Source: Microvirga sesbaniae (GTDB lineage Bacteria > Pseudomonadota > Alphaproteobacteria > Rhizobiales > Beijerinckiaceae). Taken from it: DNA of 64,000 nt. The notes under the pieces were generated by a model. That model searched no databases, was not told the origin of the DNA, and worked only from the letters and a program-made list of their open reading frames with translations. Location of the stretch: the NCBI RefSeq assembly GCF_025460805.1, contig NZ_JAMXFJ010000018.1, positions 1 through 64,000 on the forward strand, read 5' to 3'. A program made the position numbers and the translations under genes. Below, piece by piece: positions 1 through 8,703 of this stretch. The first letter of the stretch is position 1. The number at the start of each line of letters is the position of its first letter.

Positions 1-211
1 CATCCAGGTCGAAGCGCAGGCCGCCGACCGTGATCGAGTCGTTCGTGTTCCAGCCGTAGCCGGCGTTCACACCCACGTAGAAGCCCGTCCAGGTGAACAC
101 CGGAACAGCAGCAACGATCGGAGCCGGAGCGCGGCGGGAGGGAAGGTCAGCAGCCAGAGCGCCCGTGGCGAGGCCGAGCAGAGCAACCGAAGAGAGGAGA
201 ATCTTTTTCAT
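1..211 (-). CDS. Outer-membrane beta-barrel porin, N-terminal part (cut by window edge)
   Basis: The reading frame starts at an ATG on the minus strand and runs off the left edge, so only about 70 residues are visible. They begin with a clear Sec signal peptide (MKKILLSSVALLGLATGALA, cleavage before ADLP). A proline-rich linker and the motif FTWTGFYVGVNAGYGW follow. That motif is the usual first beta-strand of the Omp31/opacity-like porin family that is abundant in Rhizobiales outer membranes. The role is inferred from the family: an eight-stranded outer-membrane barrel, structural or pore-forming. Nothing about its substrate can be said from the visible part. Confidence 0.85.
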   Translation of the reverse strand, partial: MKKILLSSVALLGLATGALAADLPSRRAPAPIVAAVPVFTWTGFYVGVNAGYGWNTNDSITVGGLRFDLD

Positions 212-519
212 TGGTCTTGGTCCGTCCGTTAGAAGGATGTGACGCAGCTTGTAGCCGAGACTTGCCCCTGCGTCTGTCACTTTCCTGCCACAGTTGGGGC
301 GAGAAGCAAAGCTTTTCCGACGCGCAGCCGTCGGGGTTCTGAAACGACCCCGCCGCCGGCGCATCCAAGCCATCCACCGCCCAAACTGGCGATGCGAATA
401 ATGCTTATCTATCAGACGGTTATATCCATGCGAAGCTCGGGCGGCCGTGCCTGACGCAGCGGTAACCGATCATTGACCATATCTTCGGGAAGGGTCGCAA
501 GACCAAGGCGGAACGATGG
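212..519. other. Intergenic region upstream of the porin gene
   Basis: About 300 bases without a convincing gene. It must hold the promoter of the minus-strand porin gene and the 3' end signal of the hydrolase gene. The short open frames here have no homology I recognise, and I see no clear repeat, tRNA or operator. Confidence 0.4.
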
Positions 520-1218
520 TTAATCCCGCTTCAGCCATAATTGAAGGGCGTGCGTGACCCGGTCGGGCTGCTCGAGCGTCGACATGTGTCCGGCCCCGGG
601 AACCACGACGAGCGAGGCCCATTCGATCATCTCGGCCATCTCGCGGGCGATCTCGACCGGCGTGACGGCGTCGCCTTCGCCGACCAGCACCAGGGTCGGG
701 ATCTCGATCACCGGGAGCGAGGTTCGGGAATCAGGCCGCGCCATGATCGCCCGTTGCTGCCGGATGTAAGCCTCGGCACCGGTTTCGCGCATCATCTCCA
801 GCAGGACGGCCTGGAGGTCCGCGTCGCCTCTCCGGTCCGGATGGACCAGGCGAGGCCAGAGCACGGCATGGATCTCCTCGAATCGCCCGGCCTGGGCCAG
901 TGCGATCAACCGCTCGCGGTCCTGGCTCGCCTCAGGGGTGTCCGGCCGAGCGCTCGTATCGAGCAGGGCAAGCCGCTCCACCCGGCCCGGCGCCTGGCGC
1001 ATGACCTCCATGGCGATGTAGCCGCCCATGGAAAGCCCAGCGAGGGCGAACCTGTCCGGAGCAGCGCGGAGGAGCCGCGACGCGATGGCGGCAATCGAAT
1101 CATCGAGCGTATGGTCGGCCACGACGATCGTGCGACCGGCCCCGAGGGCGGCGATCTGGGGCTCGAAGAGCCGGGCCGTGCAGGCCAATCCGGGAATCAG
1201 AACGAGCGATTCTGCCAT
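520..1218 (-). CDS. Alpha/beta-fold hydrolase
   Basis: A 232-residue alpha/beta hydrolase with the nucleophile elbow GLSMGG, an acid residue in LVGEGDAVTP and the catalytic histidine in GAGHMS, so the Ser-Asp-His triad is complete. The spacing and lack of a signal peptide fit a cytoplasmic esterase or enol-lactone-hydrolase-like enzyme; the substrate is unknown. An upstream TTG-type extension is possible. I chose the ATG at 1218 because AAGGAAGG lies just upstream of it and the protein then begins directly at the first core strand. It is a single gene, convergent with nothing, and divergent from the RNA helicase gene 190 bases away. Confidence 0.85.
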   Translation of the reverse strand: MAESLVLIPGLACTARLFEPQIAALGAGRTIVVADHTLDDSIAAIASRLLRAAPDRFALAGLSMGGYIAMEVMRQAPGRVERLALLDTSARPDTPEASQDRERLIALAQAGRFEEIHAVLWPRLVHPDRRGDADLQAVLLEMMRETGAEAYIRQQRAIMARPDSRTSLPVIEIPTLVLVGEGDAVTPVEIAREMAEMIEWASLVVVPGAGHMSTLEQPDRVTHALQLWLKRD

Positions 1219-1407
1219 CCAAACCTTCCTTTTGTTGCCTTCCGGCAAGTTTCCCTGGATTGACAAGCGCATAGCTTATCTTATGGTCCGGCCACTCCTC
1301 AACTTGAGCAAGAGCCTCAGGTGAAACCAGACACGCGCCTGTTTGTTGCCGTAGAGCGCGGCCGGCACTTTTAGAGCGCGCCCAGCCCTCAACGGTAATT
1401 ATCATTC

Positions 1408-2868
1408 ATGTCGTTCGCCGAACTCGGACTTAGCGATAAAGTTCAACAGGCCGTAGCAAGCGCCGGATATACGGAACCGACGCCCATCCAGGCGCAGGCC
1501 ATCCCACACGTCCTCTCCCGTCGCGACGTGCTGGGCATCGCACAGACCGGCACGGGAAAGACGGCAGCCTTCACGCTCCCGATGCTGACCCTGCTCGAAT
1601 CCGGCAGGGCCCGGGCCCGCATGCCGCGCACGCTGATCCTCGAGCCGACCCGCGAGCTGGCCGCCCAGGTCGAGGACAACTTCGACAAGTACGGGATCAA
1701 CCATCGCCTCTCGGTGGCCCTGCTGATCGGCGGCGTGTCCTTCGGCGACCAGGACGCCAAGATCACCCGCGGCGTCGACGTGCTGATCGCGACCCCGGGC
1801 CGGCTGCTGGACCACTTCGAGCGCGGGAAGCTCCTGCTCACCGGCGTCGAGCTTCTGGTGATCGACGAGGCCGACCGGATGCTCGACATGGGCTTCATCC
1901 CGGATATCGAACGGATCGTGAAGCTCGTTCCGTTCACCCGCCAGACCCTGTTCTTCTCCGCCACGATGCCGCCCGAGATCCAGCGTCTGGCAGACGCCTT
2001 TCTTCACAATCCGGTGAAGGTGGAGGTTGCCCGCGCGGCCTCGACGGCCTCGACGATCACGCAGCGCCTGGTGGCCACCGGGCGCGAGGATTACGAGAAG
2101 CGCGAGACCCTGCGCGACCTGATTCGGGGCGCCACGGACCTGCAGAACGCCATCGTGTTCTGCAACCGCAAGCGCGACGTGGCCGTTCTTCACCGCTCCT
2201 TGCAGAACCACGGCTTCAGTGCTGTCGCCCTCCACGGCGACATGGACCAGCATGCCCGCATGGCGGCCCTCGACAGCTTCCGCACGGGAGAGACCCCTCT
2301 CCTGGTGGCGAGCGACGTGGCGGCCCGAGGCCTGGACATTCCGGCGGTCAGCCACGTGTTCAACTACGACGTCCCGCACCACGCCGAGGACTATGTCCAC
2401 CGGATCGGCCGTACGGGCCGGGCCGGCCGGAGCGGCCAGTCCTTCACGCTGGTGGGACCGGGCGACGAGAAATCCCTCGCGGCGATCGAGAAGCTGATCG
2501 GCCAGCCGATCGAATGGCAGGGCCCGACGCTCGCCGAGCGTCCGCCGTCAGAAGGTTCGTCCCGCCGCCGCGGTGCGCGCGGCGAGGAGCGCTCACGAGG
2601 GCGCAAGGTCAAGGTGCGCTCGTCGGAACGCAGCCGAGGGCCTTCGGAAGAACGGCGCGAGGAGGCTCCCGCCCCGCGTGCGGCCCAGGCTCCCCGCGAG
2701 GAGCAGCAGAGCCGCCGGCCCCGGCAGGATCGCGGCGAGCGGTTCGCGGACCGGAGCCATCAGGGGCGCTCGCGGCGGGACGACGATGGGGACGAGAAGG
2801 TGATCGGGCTCGGCGATCACGTGCCGGCCTTCCTCATGCGACCGGTCCTGGCCAAGAAAGCCAAGTAA
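1408..2868 (+). CDS. rhlE: DEAD-box RNA helicase, RhlE type
   Basis: A 486-residue ATP-dependent RNA helicase. All family motifs are visible in order: Q motif with PTPIQ near residue 28, Walker A AQTGTGKT, PTRELA, TPGR, the DEAD box in VIDEADRMLDMGF, SAT, and HRIGRTGRAGRSG near residue 335. The last 110 residues are a low-complexity arginine/glutamate-rich basic tail, typical of RhlE proteins, that binds RNA non-specifically. Family knowledge places it in ribosome assembly, mRNA turnover with RNase E, and cold adaptation. It is monocistronic and followed by two repeat elements. RhlE versus another DEAD subfamily is judged from size and tail only. Confidence 0.93.
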   Translation: MSFAELGLSDKVQQAVASAGYTEPTPIQAQAIPHVLSRRDVLGIAQTGTGKTAAFTLPMLTLLESGRARARMPRTLILEPTRELAAQVEDNFDKYGINHRLSVALLIGGVSFGDQDAKITRGVDVLIATPGRLLDHFERGKLLLTGVELLVIDEADRMLDMGFIPDIERIVKLVPFTRQTLFFSATMPPEIQRLADAFLHNPVKVEVARAASTASTITQRLVATGREDYEKRETLRDLIRGATDLQNAIVFCNRKRDVAVLHRSLQNHGFSAVALHGDMDQHARMAALDSFRTGETPLLVASDVAARGLDIPAVSHVFNYDVPHHAEDYVHRIGRTGRAGRSGQSFTLVGPGDEKSLAAIEKLIGQPIEWQGPTLAERPPSEGSSRRRGARGEERSRGRKVKVRSSERSRGPSEERREEAPAPRAAQAPREEQQSRRPRQDRGERFADRSHQGRSRRDDDGDEKVIGLGDHVPAFLMRPVLAKKAK

Positions 2869-2968
2869 GGCGGCCCCCCTTGAGCGGCGCACCGTTCGGG
2901 ACCCTGCCTCGATCGCTTGGCCGGATGGTCACCCCGGCGTCATCACCGGCCCGTACGATCCACCACCC

Positions 2969-3059
2969 CGTCATCACCGGGCTTGTCCCGGTGATCCCGG
3001 TCGGAAGAGCGCCGAGCCTCACCGCATCGGGATGGCCGGCACAGGGCCGGCCATGACGG
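2969..3059. repeat. Dispersed palindromic repeat, family R1 (full copy)
   Basis: About 90 bases made of two inverted arms: GTCATCACCGGGCTTGTCCC on the left and a mirrored ATGGCCGGCACAGGGCCGG on the right, around a variable centre. The same architecture recurs at many intergenic places in this window. It could fold into a long hairpin in RNA. No coding function is seen. Confidence 0.85.
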
Positions 3060-3095
3060 GGGAGCATTTCGATCCATTCCGGGAGTGGCGCGGGC

Positions 3096-3220
3096 CTCGA
3101 GCATCGCATGTGAAATGGGGACCCACTTTCGGGATCGATGCTCCACTCTTGGCTGGGCTCCTGGCTGGCGCATCGTTCGGGTCACGAGCGTGGCCCGCTT
3201 TCGTCCGCGCGATGCGCTAG
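3096..3220. repeat. Dispersed palindromic repeat, family R2 (double copy) overlapping the tfoX stop
   Basis: Begins with the edge CTCGAGCATCG and ends with GATGCGCTAG, with the internal hairpin arms typical of this family (a GAAA(A)TGGGGACCCAC-like centre). The terminal CTAG carries the complement of the stop codon of the minus-strand tfoX gene (3217-3219), so the repeat touches a coding end. Confidence 0.75.
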
Positions 3221-3609
3221 GCGACCGGCTTCGAGGCTTTCCTACGGGAATTCTGCCCCGGGGCCGGCCTGCCGGCTTTGCGAAGCTTGGGGGCTTTCGC
3301 CCGCCGGGCGGCCGCCAGGGCCATGGCCCCGAGTTCAGCCGCTTCGTCGGGATCGTCAAGGGCCGATTCCGGCATTCGCCAGTAGCTCGTGAGCGTCGTC
3401 CGGCCGTCGCGGGTCTGGAAGGTGAAGGGCCGGGACCCCTGGTCACGGAAGAAGCCGACGCTCTCCTCGTCGACCTTGAGATAAATCTCGTCGGACGCCA
3501 CCAGGGCGAACATCAGCTCGCCCTGATACACCCCCTGCCCGCCGAACATGCGGCGGATGGAAACGGGCCCGAGACCGCGGAAGATGTCCCGGACGTCCTC
3601 GGCATCCAT
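3217..3609 (-). CDS. TfoX/Sxy N-terminal domain protein
   Basis: A 130-residue protein consisting of one TfoX N-terminal domain (residues about 5-105, with the family signature RRMFGGQGVYQGELMFAL), followed by a short lysine/arginine-rich tail. Stand-alone TfoX-N proteins are common in Rhizobiales and their role is not settled; the competence role known from Haemophilus should not be assumed. It starts 3 bases after the end of sufA, so the two are almost certainly co-transcribed. Its stop codon TAG lies inside a palindromic repeat. The basic tail may have been altered by that repeat insertion. Confidence 0.85.
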   Translation of the reverse strand: MDAEDVRDIFRGLGPVSIRRMFGGQGVYQGELMFALVASDEIYLKVDEESVGFFRDQGSRPFTFQTRDGRTTLTSYWRMPESALDDPDEAAELGAMALAAARRAKAPKLRKAGRPAPGQNSRRKASKPVA

Positions 3610-3612
3610 GGA

Positions 3613-3993
3613 TCACCCGGCCGATTGGAGCGCCGCCGGCGTGGCGGGCGTGATCGCCACCGACTCGCCGCAGCCGCAGGCCGAGGTCTGGTTGGGGTTG
3701 TTGAAGACGAACTGGGACGACATCTTGGTCGTTTGGAAATCCATTTCCGTGCCGAGCAGGAACAGCACGGCCTTGGGGTCGATCAGGACGGTCACGCCCT
3801 TGTCCTCGACCACCTCGTCGAGCGGGTTGACGCTCTCGGCGTATTCCATCGTGTAGGACATGCCGGCGCAGCCGCCGTTCTTGACGCCCACGCGGACACC
3901 CACGATGGGGCGCTCCGCCTTGCCGATGATGTCCTTGACGCGGTTGGCGGCCGCGTCGGTCAAGGTGACGACCTTGAATCCGGGTAGTGCCAT
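3613..3993 (-). CDS. sufA: Fe-S cluster carrier, A-type (SufA/IscA/ErpA family)
   Basis: A 126-residue A-type carrier protein. The three cluster-ligating cysteines are present: Cys42 in GGCAGMSY and Cys106/Cys108 in CGCGES. The core (about residues 8-110) has the family's usual length, with an alanine/proline-rich extension of 16 residues. It receives clusters from the SufBCD scaffold and passes them to apo-proteins in the cytoplasm. It sits downstream of the suf genes on the same strand but is separated from sufT by two plus-strand genes, so it probably has its own promoter in the 170 bases before 3993. The SufA assignment rests on this context. Confidence 0.88.
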   Translation of the reverse strand: MALPGFKVVTLTDAAANRVKDIIGKAERPIVGVRVGVKNGGCAGMSYTMEYAESVNPLDEVVEDKGVTVLIDPKAVLFLLGTEMDFQTTKMSSQFVFNNPNQTSACGCGESVAITPATPAALQSAG

Positions 3994-4165
3994 TGGCCTT
4001 CTCTCCTGGCGGCCGGGTTCAAGGCCCGGGCAGAACGAGTTCGATCCACCATAGATAAGAGCTGAAACGTCAAACGTCGAGACCGTTCAGGGTTGCCCGA
4101 ACGGCCGAGGTCGACCATATCGGGGCCATCCCCTTCCCGCCCCCCCGACAGTCCGAGGAGAGCAG

Positions 4166-6019
4166 ATGCCGCATCACACGCCGCTGATATCAACCATTGT
4201 CGTCGGCCTCGTGTTGGCATTCGCTCTTGGCGCCGTAGCGCACCGCTTCCGTCTTTCCCCCCTGATCGGATACCTCCTCGCGGGCGTCCTCGCCGGCCCC
4301 TTCACCCCCGGCTACGTGGCCGACCAGGGACTGGCCAACCAGCTGGCCGAAATCGGCGTGATTCTCCTGATGTTCGGGGTCGGCCTTCACTTCTCCCTGA
4401 AGGACCTCCTGTCCGTGAAGGCCATCGCGATCCCGGGCGCGGTGGTCCAGATCGCCAGCGCGACCGCCCTCGGCATCGGGCTCGCCTGGCTGATGGGCTG
4501 GAGCATCGGCGCCGGCCTCGTGTTCGGGCTGGCGCTCTCGGTGGCCAGTACGGTCGTGCTGCTGCGCGCCCTTCAGGAGCGCCGGCTCGTGGAGACCGAG
4601 CGCGGCCATATCGCGGTCGGATGGCTGATCGTCGAGGATCTGGCCATGGTCCTGACCCTCGTGCTCCTGCCCGCCTTCGCGGAAGCTGCGTCGAGCGCCT
4701 CCGCGGATCTCGAATCCATCGTGATCTCGCTCGGCATCACCCTCGGCAAGGTCGTGGCTTTCGTGGCGATCATGCTGATCGTCGGTCGCCGGGTCATTCC
4801 ATGGATTCTCCACTACGTGGCCCATACGGGTTCCCGCGAACTGTTCCGCCTCGCGGTGCTCGCCATCGCGCTCGGTGCGGCCTTCGGGGCGGCGGAGCTG
4901 TTCGGCGTGTCGTTCGCTCTCGGGGCCTTCTTCGCCGGGATGGTCCTGAGCGAGTCGGAGCTCAGCCACCAGGCGGCGTCGGAAACACTGCCCCTGCGCG
5001 ATGCCTTCGCGGTGCTGTTCTTCGTCTCGGTCGGCATGCTGTTCGACCCGATGATCCTCATCAACGACTTCGGCCCGGTTCTGGCGACCTTCCTGATCAT
5101 CGTCGTCGGCAAGTCGCTCGCCGCCTTCGCGATCGTCCGGCTGTTCCGCCACCCGAACGCGACCGCGTTGACGATTGCCGCGAGCCTCGCGCAGATCGGC
5201 GAATTCTCCTTCATCCTCGCGGGCCTGGGCGTCGAACTCGAGCTTATGCCCGAGAAGGGGCGCGATCTGATCCTCGCCGGCGCCATCCTGTCGATCCTGA
5301 CCAATCCCTTCCTGTTCAGCCTGCTCGACCGCTGGTCGTCGAAAAGGGAGGCCGCCAGGGCGCAGGCCACGGCGGACGCCGCTGCGGCCGAGCAGGAGGC
5401 CCTCGCGGCCGAAAGGGCGGCCGCAGCCGCCGCCCGGGAACCTCTCCCCGTCACGCCCCTGACGGATCACGTGGTGCTCGTGGGCCACGGCCGGGTCGGG
5501 AAGTTCATCAGCGCAAAGCTGGCATCGTCGGGAACGCCGTTCCTGGTCGTCGAGATGGACAAGAACCAGGTGTCCGATCTGCAGAAGGACGGCCAGGCGA
5601 TCATCATGGGCAACGCCGCCGATCCCGATGTGGCGGCGGCCGCCAACATCAGGGCGGCACGCTGCCTTCTCATCGCGATCCCGGACGCCTTCGAAAGCGG
5701 CCAGGTGGTCGAGCAGGCCCGGACGATCAATCCCGACCTGCCGATCATCGTGCGCGTGCATTCCGCGGCGCAGGAGGAGCATGTGGAGAAGTACGGCGCC
5801 ACCAGGGTGGTGATGGGCGAGCAGGAAATCGCCCGGGCCATGTTCGCGGCCGTACCCGATGCCCCGCGCGAGCCGGTCCTGTCGTCCGTCCAGGAGGCCG
5901 ACGAGACCGCCGACGAGCATCAGGACGCCGACACGCCGGTGCGTCACTCAGACGATGCCGGCACCGGCCCGTCCGAGCCGGCGCCTTCGCGCCAGCCCGC
6001 CCATCAGACGGAGCATTGA
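4166..6019 (+). CDS. Monovalent cation:proton antiporter, CPA2 family, with TrkA-N domain
   Basis: A 617-residue inner-membrane protein. Residues 1-390 hold about twelve membrane segments of the Na+/H+ exchanger fold (PLIGYLLAGVLAGPF, FFVSVGMLFDP). Residues about 434-550 form a cytoplasmic Rossmann TrkA-N domain with the nucleotide-binding motif VVLVGHGRVGK. The layout matches KefB/YbaL potassium efflux antiporters, and an acidic C-terminal tail follows. An alanine/glutamate-rich linker (about 395-430) joins the two domains. GAGGAGAG is placed well before the ATG. It lies on the opposite strand inside the suf locus, which suggests insertion or rearrangement. Ion specificity is not readable from the sequence. 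Confidence 0.9.
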   Translation: MPHHTPLISTIVVGLVLAFALGAVAHRFRLSPLIGYLLAGVLAGPFTPGYVADQGLANQLAEIGVILLMFGVGLHFSLKDLLSVKAIAIPGAVVQIASATALGIGLAWLMGWSIGAGLVFGLALSVASTVVLLRALQERRLVETERGHIAVGWLIVEDLAMVLTLVLLPAFAEAASSASADLESIVISLGITLGKVVAFVAIMLIVGRRVIPWILHYVAHTGSRELFRLAVLAIALGAAFGAAELFGVSFALGAFFAGMVLSESELSHQAASETLPLRDAFAVLFFVSVGMLFDPMILINDFGPVLATFLIIVVGKSLAAFAIVRLFRHPNATALTIAASLAQIGEFSFILAGLGVELELMPEKGRDLILAGAILSILTNPFLFSLLDRWSSKREAARAQATADAAAAEQEALAAERAAAAAAREPLPVTPLTDHVVLVGHGRVGKFISAKLASSGTPFLVVEMDKNQVSDLQKDGQAIIMGNAADPDVAAAANIRAARCLLIAIPDAFESGQVVEQARTINPDLPIIVRVHSAAQEEHVEKYGATRVVMGEQEIARAMFAAVPDAPREPVLSSVQEADETADEHQDADTPVRHSDDAGTGPSEPAPSRQPAHQTEH

Positions 6020-6116
6020 GGCCCACAGAATTCGGGCGCAGGAAACGGGTCGGAAACAGTCGCCCCATCGGCGATCCCAGTCCCGAGCATCACGCTCATG
6101 AAGGAAAGGGATTTCT

Positions 6117-6881
6117 GTGACCACGCTCATGAACAAGACCGCGATCGTGACCGGAGCGAGTTCCGGGATCGGCCGCGCGACGGCCAGGCTGTTTGCCCGA
6201 GAGGGCGCGAACGTCATCGTTACGGCAAGGCGATCCGACGCCCTCGAGGCTCTCGTCGGCGAGATCGAGAAGGATGGCGGACGAGCCGTTGCTGTTCCCG
6301 GCGACATCAGGGACGAGGCTCTGGCTGAGGCGCTCGTCCAAACGGCGATCCGGCATTTCGGCGGGCTCGACATCGCCTTCAACAATGCGGGCACGAACGG
6401 CGAGATGGGCCCGACGCCGGGCCTGTCGCTCGCCGGCTGGCACGACACGCTGGCGATCAACCTGACGGCGCCCTTCCTGGGGGCGAAGCATCAGATCCCG
6501 GCGATGCTCGACCGGGGCGGAGGCTCTCTCATCTTCACCTCGACCTTCGTCGGCTACACGGCCGGAATGCCGGGCGTGGCCGCTTACGCGGCCAGCAAGT
6601 CCGGCCTGATCGGGCTCACGCAGTCGCTCGCCAGCGAGTTCGGGCCGAGAGGGATCCGTGTGAACGCCCTGTTGCCCGGGGGCACCGACACGCCCCTGGC
6701 CGAGGCCTGGGTCGGCACGCCCGAGGCGCTGGCTTTCGTGGAGGGCCTGCACGCCCTGAAGCGGCGGGCGCGCCCCGAGGAGATCGCCCGATCGGCGCTC
6801 TACCTTGCCTCGGACGCCTCCAGCTTCACGACCGGAACGGCGCTCCTCGTCGACGGGGGCGTCTCCATCAATCGGACGTGA
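6117..6881 (+). CDS. SDR-family oxidoreductase
   Basis: A 254-residue classical short-chain dehydrogenase/reductase, NAD(P)-binding and cytoplasmic. Visible motifs are TGASSGIGRATA for the cofactor, NNAG, the catalytic serine in FTSTFVG, and YAASK with Tyr and Lys. The C-terminal SSFTTGTALLVDGG is typical. The GTG at 6117 is preferred because AAGGAAAGGG lies six bases upstream; an ATG twelve bases later is the alternative. It starts about 100 bases after the antiporter gene on the same strand and may be co-transcribed. The substrate is unknown. Confidence 0.9.
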   Translation: MTTLMNKTAIVTGASSGIGRATARLFAREGANVIVTARRSDALEALVGEIEKDGGRAVAVPGDIRDEALAEALVQTAIRHFGGLDIAFNNAGTNGEMGPTPGLSLAGWHDTLAINLTAPFLGAKHQIPAMLDRGGGSLIFTSTFVGYTAGMPGVAAYAASKSGLIGLTQSLASEFGPRGIRVNALLPGGTDTPLAEAWVGTPEALAFVEGLHALKRRARPEEIARSALYLASDASSFTTGTALLVDGGVSINRT

Positions 6882-6905
6882 CGCCCCGGCGCTTCGAAAA
6901 CGCAA

Positions 6906-6935
6906 ATGGCCGGGACGAGCCCGGCCATGACGTGC
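6906..6935. repeat. R1 repeat, half copy
   Basis: ATGGCCGGGACGAGCCCGG plus CCATGACG matches one arm of the R1 family. It sits in the gap between the convergent SDR gene and sufT and may act as a shared hairpin terminator. Confidence 0.7.
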
Positions 6936-6962
6936 TGATCTGACAAGGGAGGCCCGCCCGGC

Positions 6963-7334
6963 CTACCACATGTCGAGGGCCACCCGGGCCTCGTCGGACA
7001 TGCGGCTCTGGTCCCACGGCGGATCGAACACCATGCTGACCTTGACGCTCTGAACGCCCTGGACCGTGGACACGGCGTTCTCCACCCAGCCCGGCATCTC
7101 GCCGGCGACGGGGCAGCCCGGGGCCGTCAGGGTCATGTCGATGGCAACATTGCGGTCGTCGTCGATATCGACCCGATAGATCAGGCCGAGCTCGTAGATG
7201 TCGGCCGGGATCTCCGGATCGTAGACGGTTTTCAGCGCCGCGACGATGTCGTCGGTCATGCGGTCGAGCTCTTCCGGCGGAATCCCTGAGCCGGGGGACA
7301 CCTGCGGGGCGTTGGTCGGAGATAGATCGTTCAC
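6963..7334 (-). CDS. sufT: SUF-associated MIP18/DUF59-domain protein (SufT-like)
   Basis: A 123-residue protein with the DUF59/MIP18 core at about residues 22-120. The family signatures DPEIPADIYELGLIY and MTLTAPGCP are present, including the conserved cysteine. Such proteins take part in Fe-S cluster assembly or delivery, and in alphaproteobacteria they are encoded in suf operons. The gene begins 10 bases after the end of sufS on the same strand, which supports operon membership. The exact step it performs is not established for this family. Confidence 0.88.
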   Translation of the reverse strand: MNDLSPTNAPQVSPGSGIPPEELDRMTDDIVAALKTVYDPEIPADIYELGLIYRVDIDDDRNVAIDMTLTAPGCPVAGEMPGWVENAVSTVQGVQSVKVSMVFDPPWDQSRMSDEARVALDMW

Positions 7335-7344
7335 AGGTCAATCC

Positions 7345-8580
7345 TCACGCAAACAGGGCTTCCGCCTTCTGCAGGGCATCCGCCAGCTTATCGACTTCTT
7401 GCATGGTGTTGTAGAGGCCAAAGGACGCGCGGCAGGTCGACGTGGCGCCGAAGCGCTCCAGGAGCGGCATGGCGCAGTGGGTGCCCGCCCGAACCGCGAC
7501 GCCCTGCCGGTCGATGACCGTGGCGACGTCATGAGCGTGCGCGTTCTTCATCTCGAAGGACAGGATCGCGCCCTTTCCCCGGGCCCGGCCGATGATGCGC
7601 ACCGAATTCATGGCGCCGAGGCGCTCGTGGGCATAGGCCGAGAGCGCCGCCTCATGGGCCTGGATGTTCTCCCGCCCGAGCTGCATCATGAACCGCAGGG
7701 CCGCATCGAGGCCGATGGCCTCGATGATCGGGGGCGTGCCCGCCTCGAACCGGTGCGGCGGGTCGTTGTAGGTGATCGCATCCTGGCGCACTTCGCGGAT
7801 CATCTCGCCCCCGCCCGAGTAGGGCGGCAGCTTCGCGAGCCATTCGCGCTTGCCGTAGAGCACCCCGATGCCGGTCGGCCCGTAGACCTTGTGGCCGGTG
7901 AACACATAGAAATCCGCATCCAGATCGCGCACGTCGACCTGCAGGTGCACGGCGCCCTGGGCGCCGTCGATCAGGACCGGCACCCCATGGGCGTGGGCGA
8001 TGCGCACGATCTCCTTCGCGGGCGTCACGGTGCCCAGCACGTTCGACATGTGGGTGATGGCGACGATCTTGGTCCGCGGCGTGAAAAGCTTCTCGAACTC
8101 CTCGACGAGGAAGTTGCCCTCGTCGTCCACCGGCGCCCACTTGATCACCGCCCCCTTGCGCTCCCGCAGGAAGTGCCAGGGAACGATGTTGGAGTGGTGC
8201 TCCATGATCGACAGGATGATCTCGTCGCCTTCCCCGATGCCGAGGCGCCCGAACGAATCCGCCACGAGGTTGTAGGCTTCCGTGGCCGACTTGGTGAAGA
8301 CGATTTCATCGACGGACTCGGCGTTGAGGAATTCCCGCACGGTCTCACGCGCGCGCTCGAATCCCTCGGTCGCCACGTTCGCCATGTGATGGAGACCGCG
8401 ATGAACGTTGGCGTAGCCGGTCTGCATCGTGTTGACCATGGCGTCGATCACCGCGCGCGGCTTCTGGGCCGACGCGGCGTTGTCCAGGTAGACCAGCGGC
8501 TTGCCGTAGACCTCTTGCGCCAGGATCGGGAACTCCGCCCGGATCGCTTCGACGTCATAGGGCTTCACAGGTGCGTTCAT
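7345..8580 (-). CDS. sufS: Cysteine desulfurase, group II (SufS)
   Basis: A 411-residue PLP enzyme that removes sulfur from cysteine for Fe-S assembly. The PLP lysine is in FTGHKVYGPTG and the persulfide cysteine in RAGTHCAMP, the group II arrangement, so this is SufS rather than IscS. The start was set at the ATG at 8580 (MNAPVKPYD); the longer upstream frame runs into a palindromic repeat and is unlikely to be translated. It lies 120 bases downstream of sufD and 10 bases upstream of sufT. No separate SufE gene is visible nearby. Confidence 0.94.
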   Translation of the reverse strand: MNAPVKPYDVEAIRAEFPILAQEVYGKPLVYLDNAASAQKPRAVIDAMVNTMQTGYANVHRGLHHMANVATEGFERARETVREFLNAESVDEIVFTKSATEAYNLVADSFGRLGIGEGDEIILSIMEHHSNIVPWHFLRERKGAVIKWAPVDDEGNFLVEEFEKLFTPRTKIVAITHMSNVLGTVTPAKEIVRIAHAHGVPVLIDGAQGAVHLQVDVRDLDADFYVFTGHKVYGPTGIGVLYGKREWLAKLPPYSGGGEMIREVRQDAITYNDPPHRFEAGTPPIIEAIGLDAALRFMMQLGRENIQAHEAALSAYAHERLGAMNSVRIIGRARGKGAILSFEMKNAHAHDVATVIDRQGVAVRAGTHCAMPLLERFGATSTCRASFGLYNTMQEVDKLADALQKAEALFA

Positions 8581-8600
8581 TGCCAGTTTCTCTCCACCAC

Positions 8601-8692
8601 CGTCATCGCCGGCCTTGTGCCGGTGACCCCGATGATGAGATGCGCTGTGCCCCACCGGATCGGGATGGCCGGCACGAGGCCGGCCATGACGC
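8601..8692. repeat. R1 repeat, full copy between sufD and sufS
   Basis: Two inverted arms, GTCATCGCCGGCCTTGTGCC and a mirrored GGCACGAGGCCGGCCATGAC, fill the gap inside the suf operon. In mRNA this would fold as a long stem and could modulate downstream sufS and sufT expression. Confidence 0.85.
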
Positions 8693-8703
8693 GTTGAGTT
8701 CCT

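Noticed and set aside
4086..4094. TTCAGGGTT upstream of the antiporter as another site of the regulon
   Set aside because: Only one half-site; there is no second one 22 bp away and the conserved middle is missing.
7246..8697. A 480-codon plus-strand frame across sufT and sufS
   Set aside because: Antisense to two well-recognised Fe-S assembly genes and without any domain.
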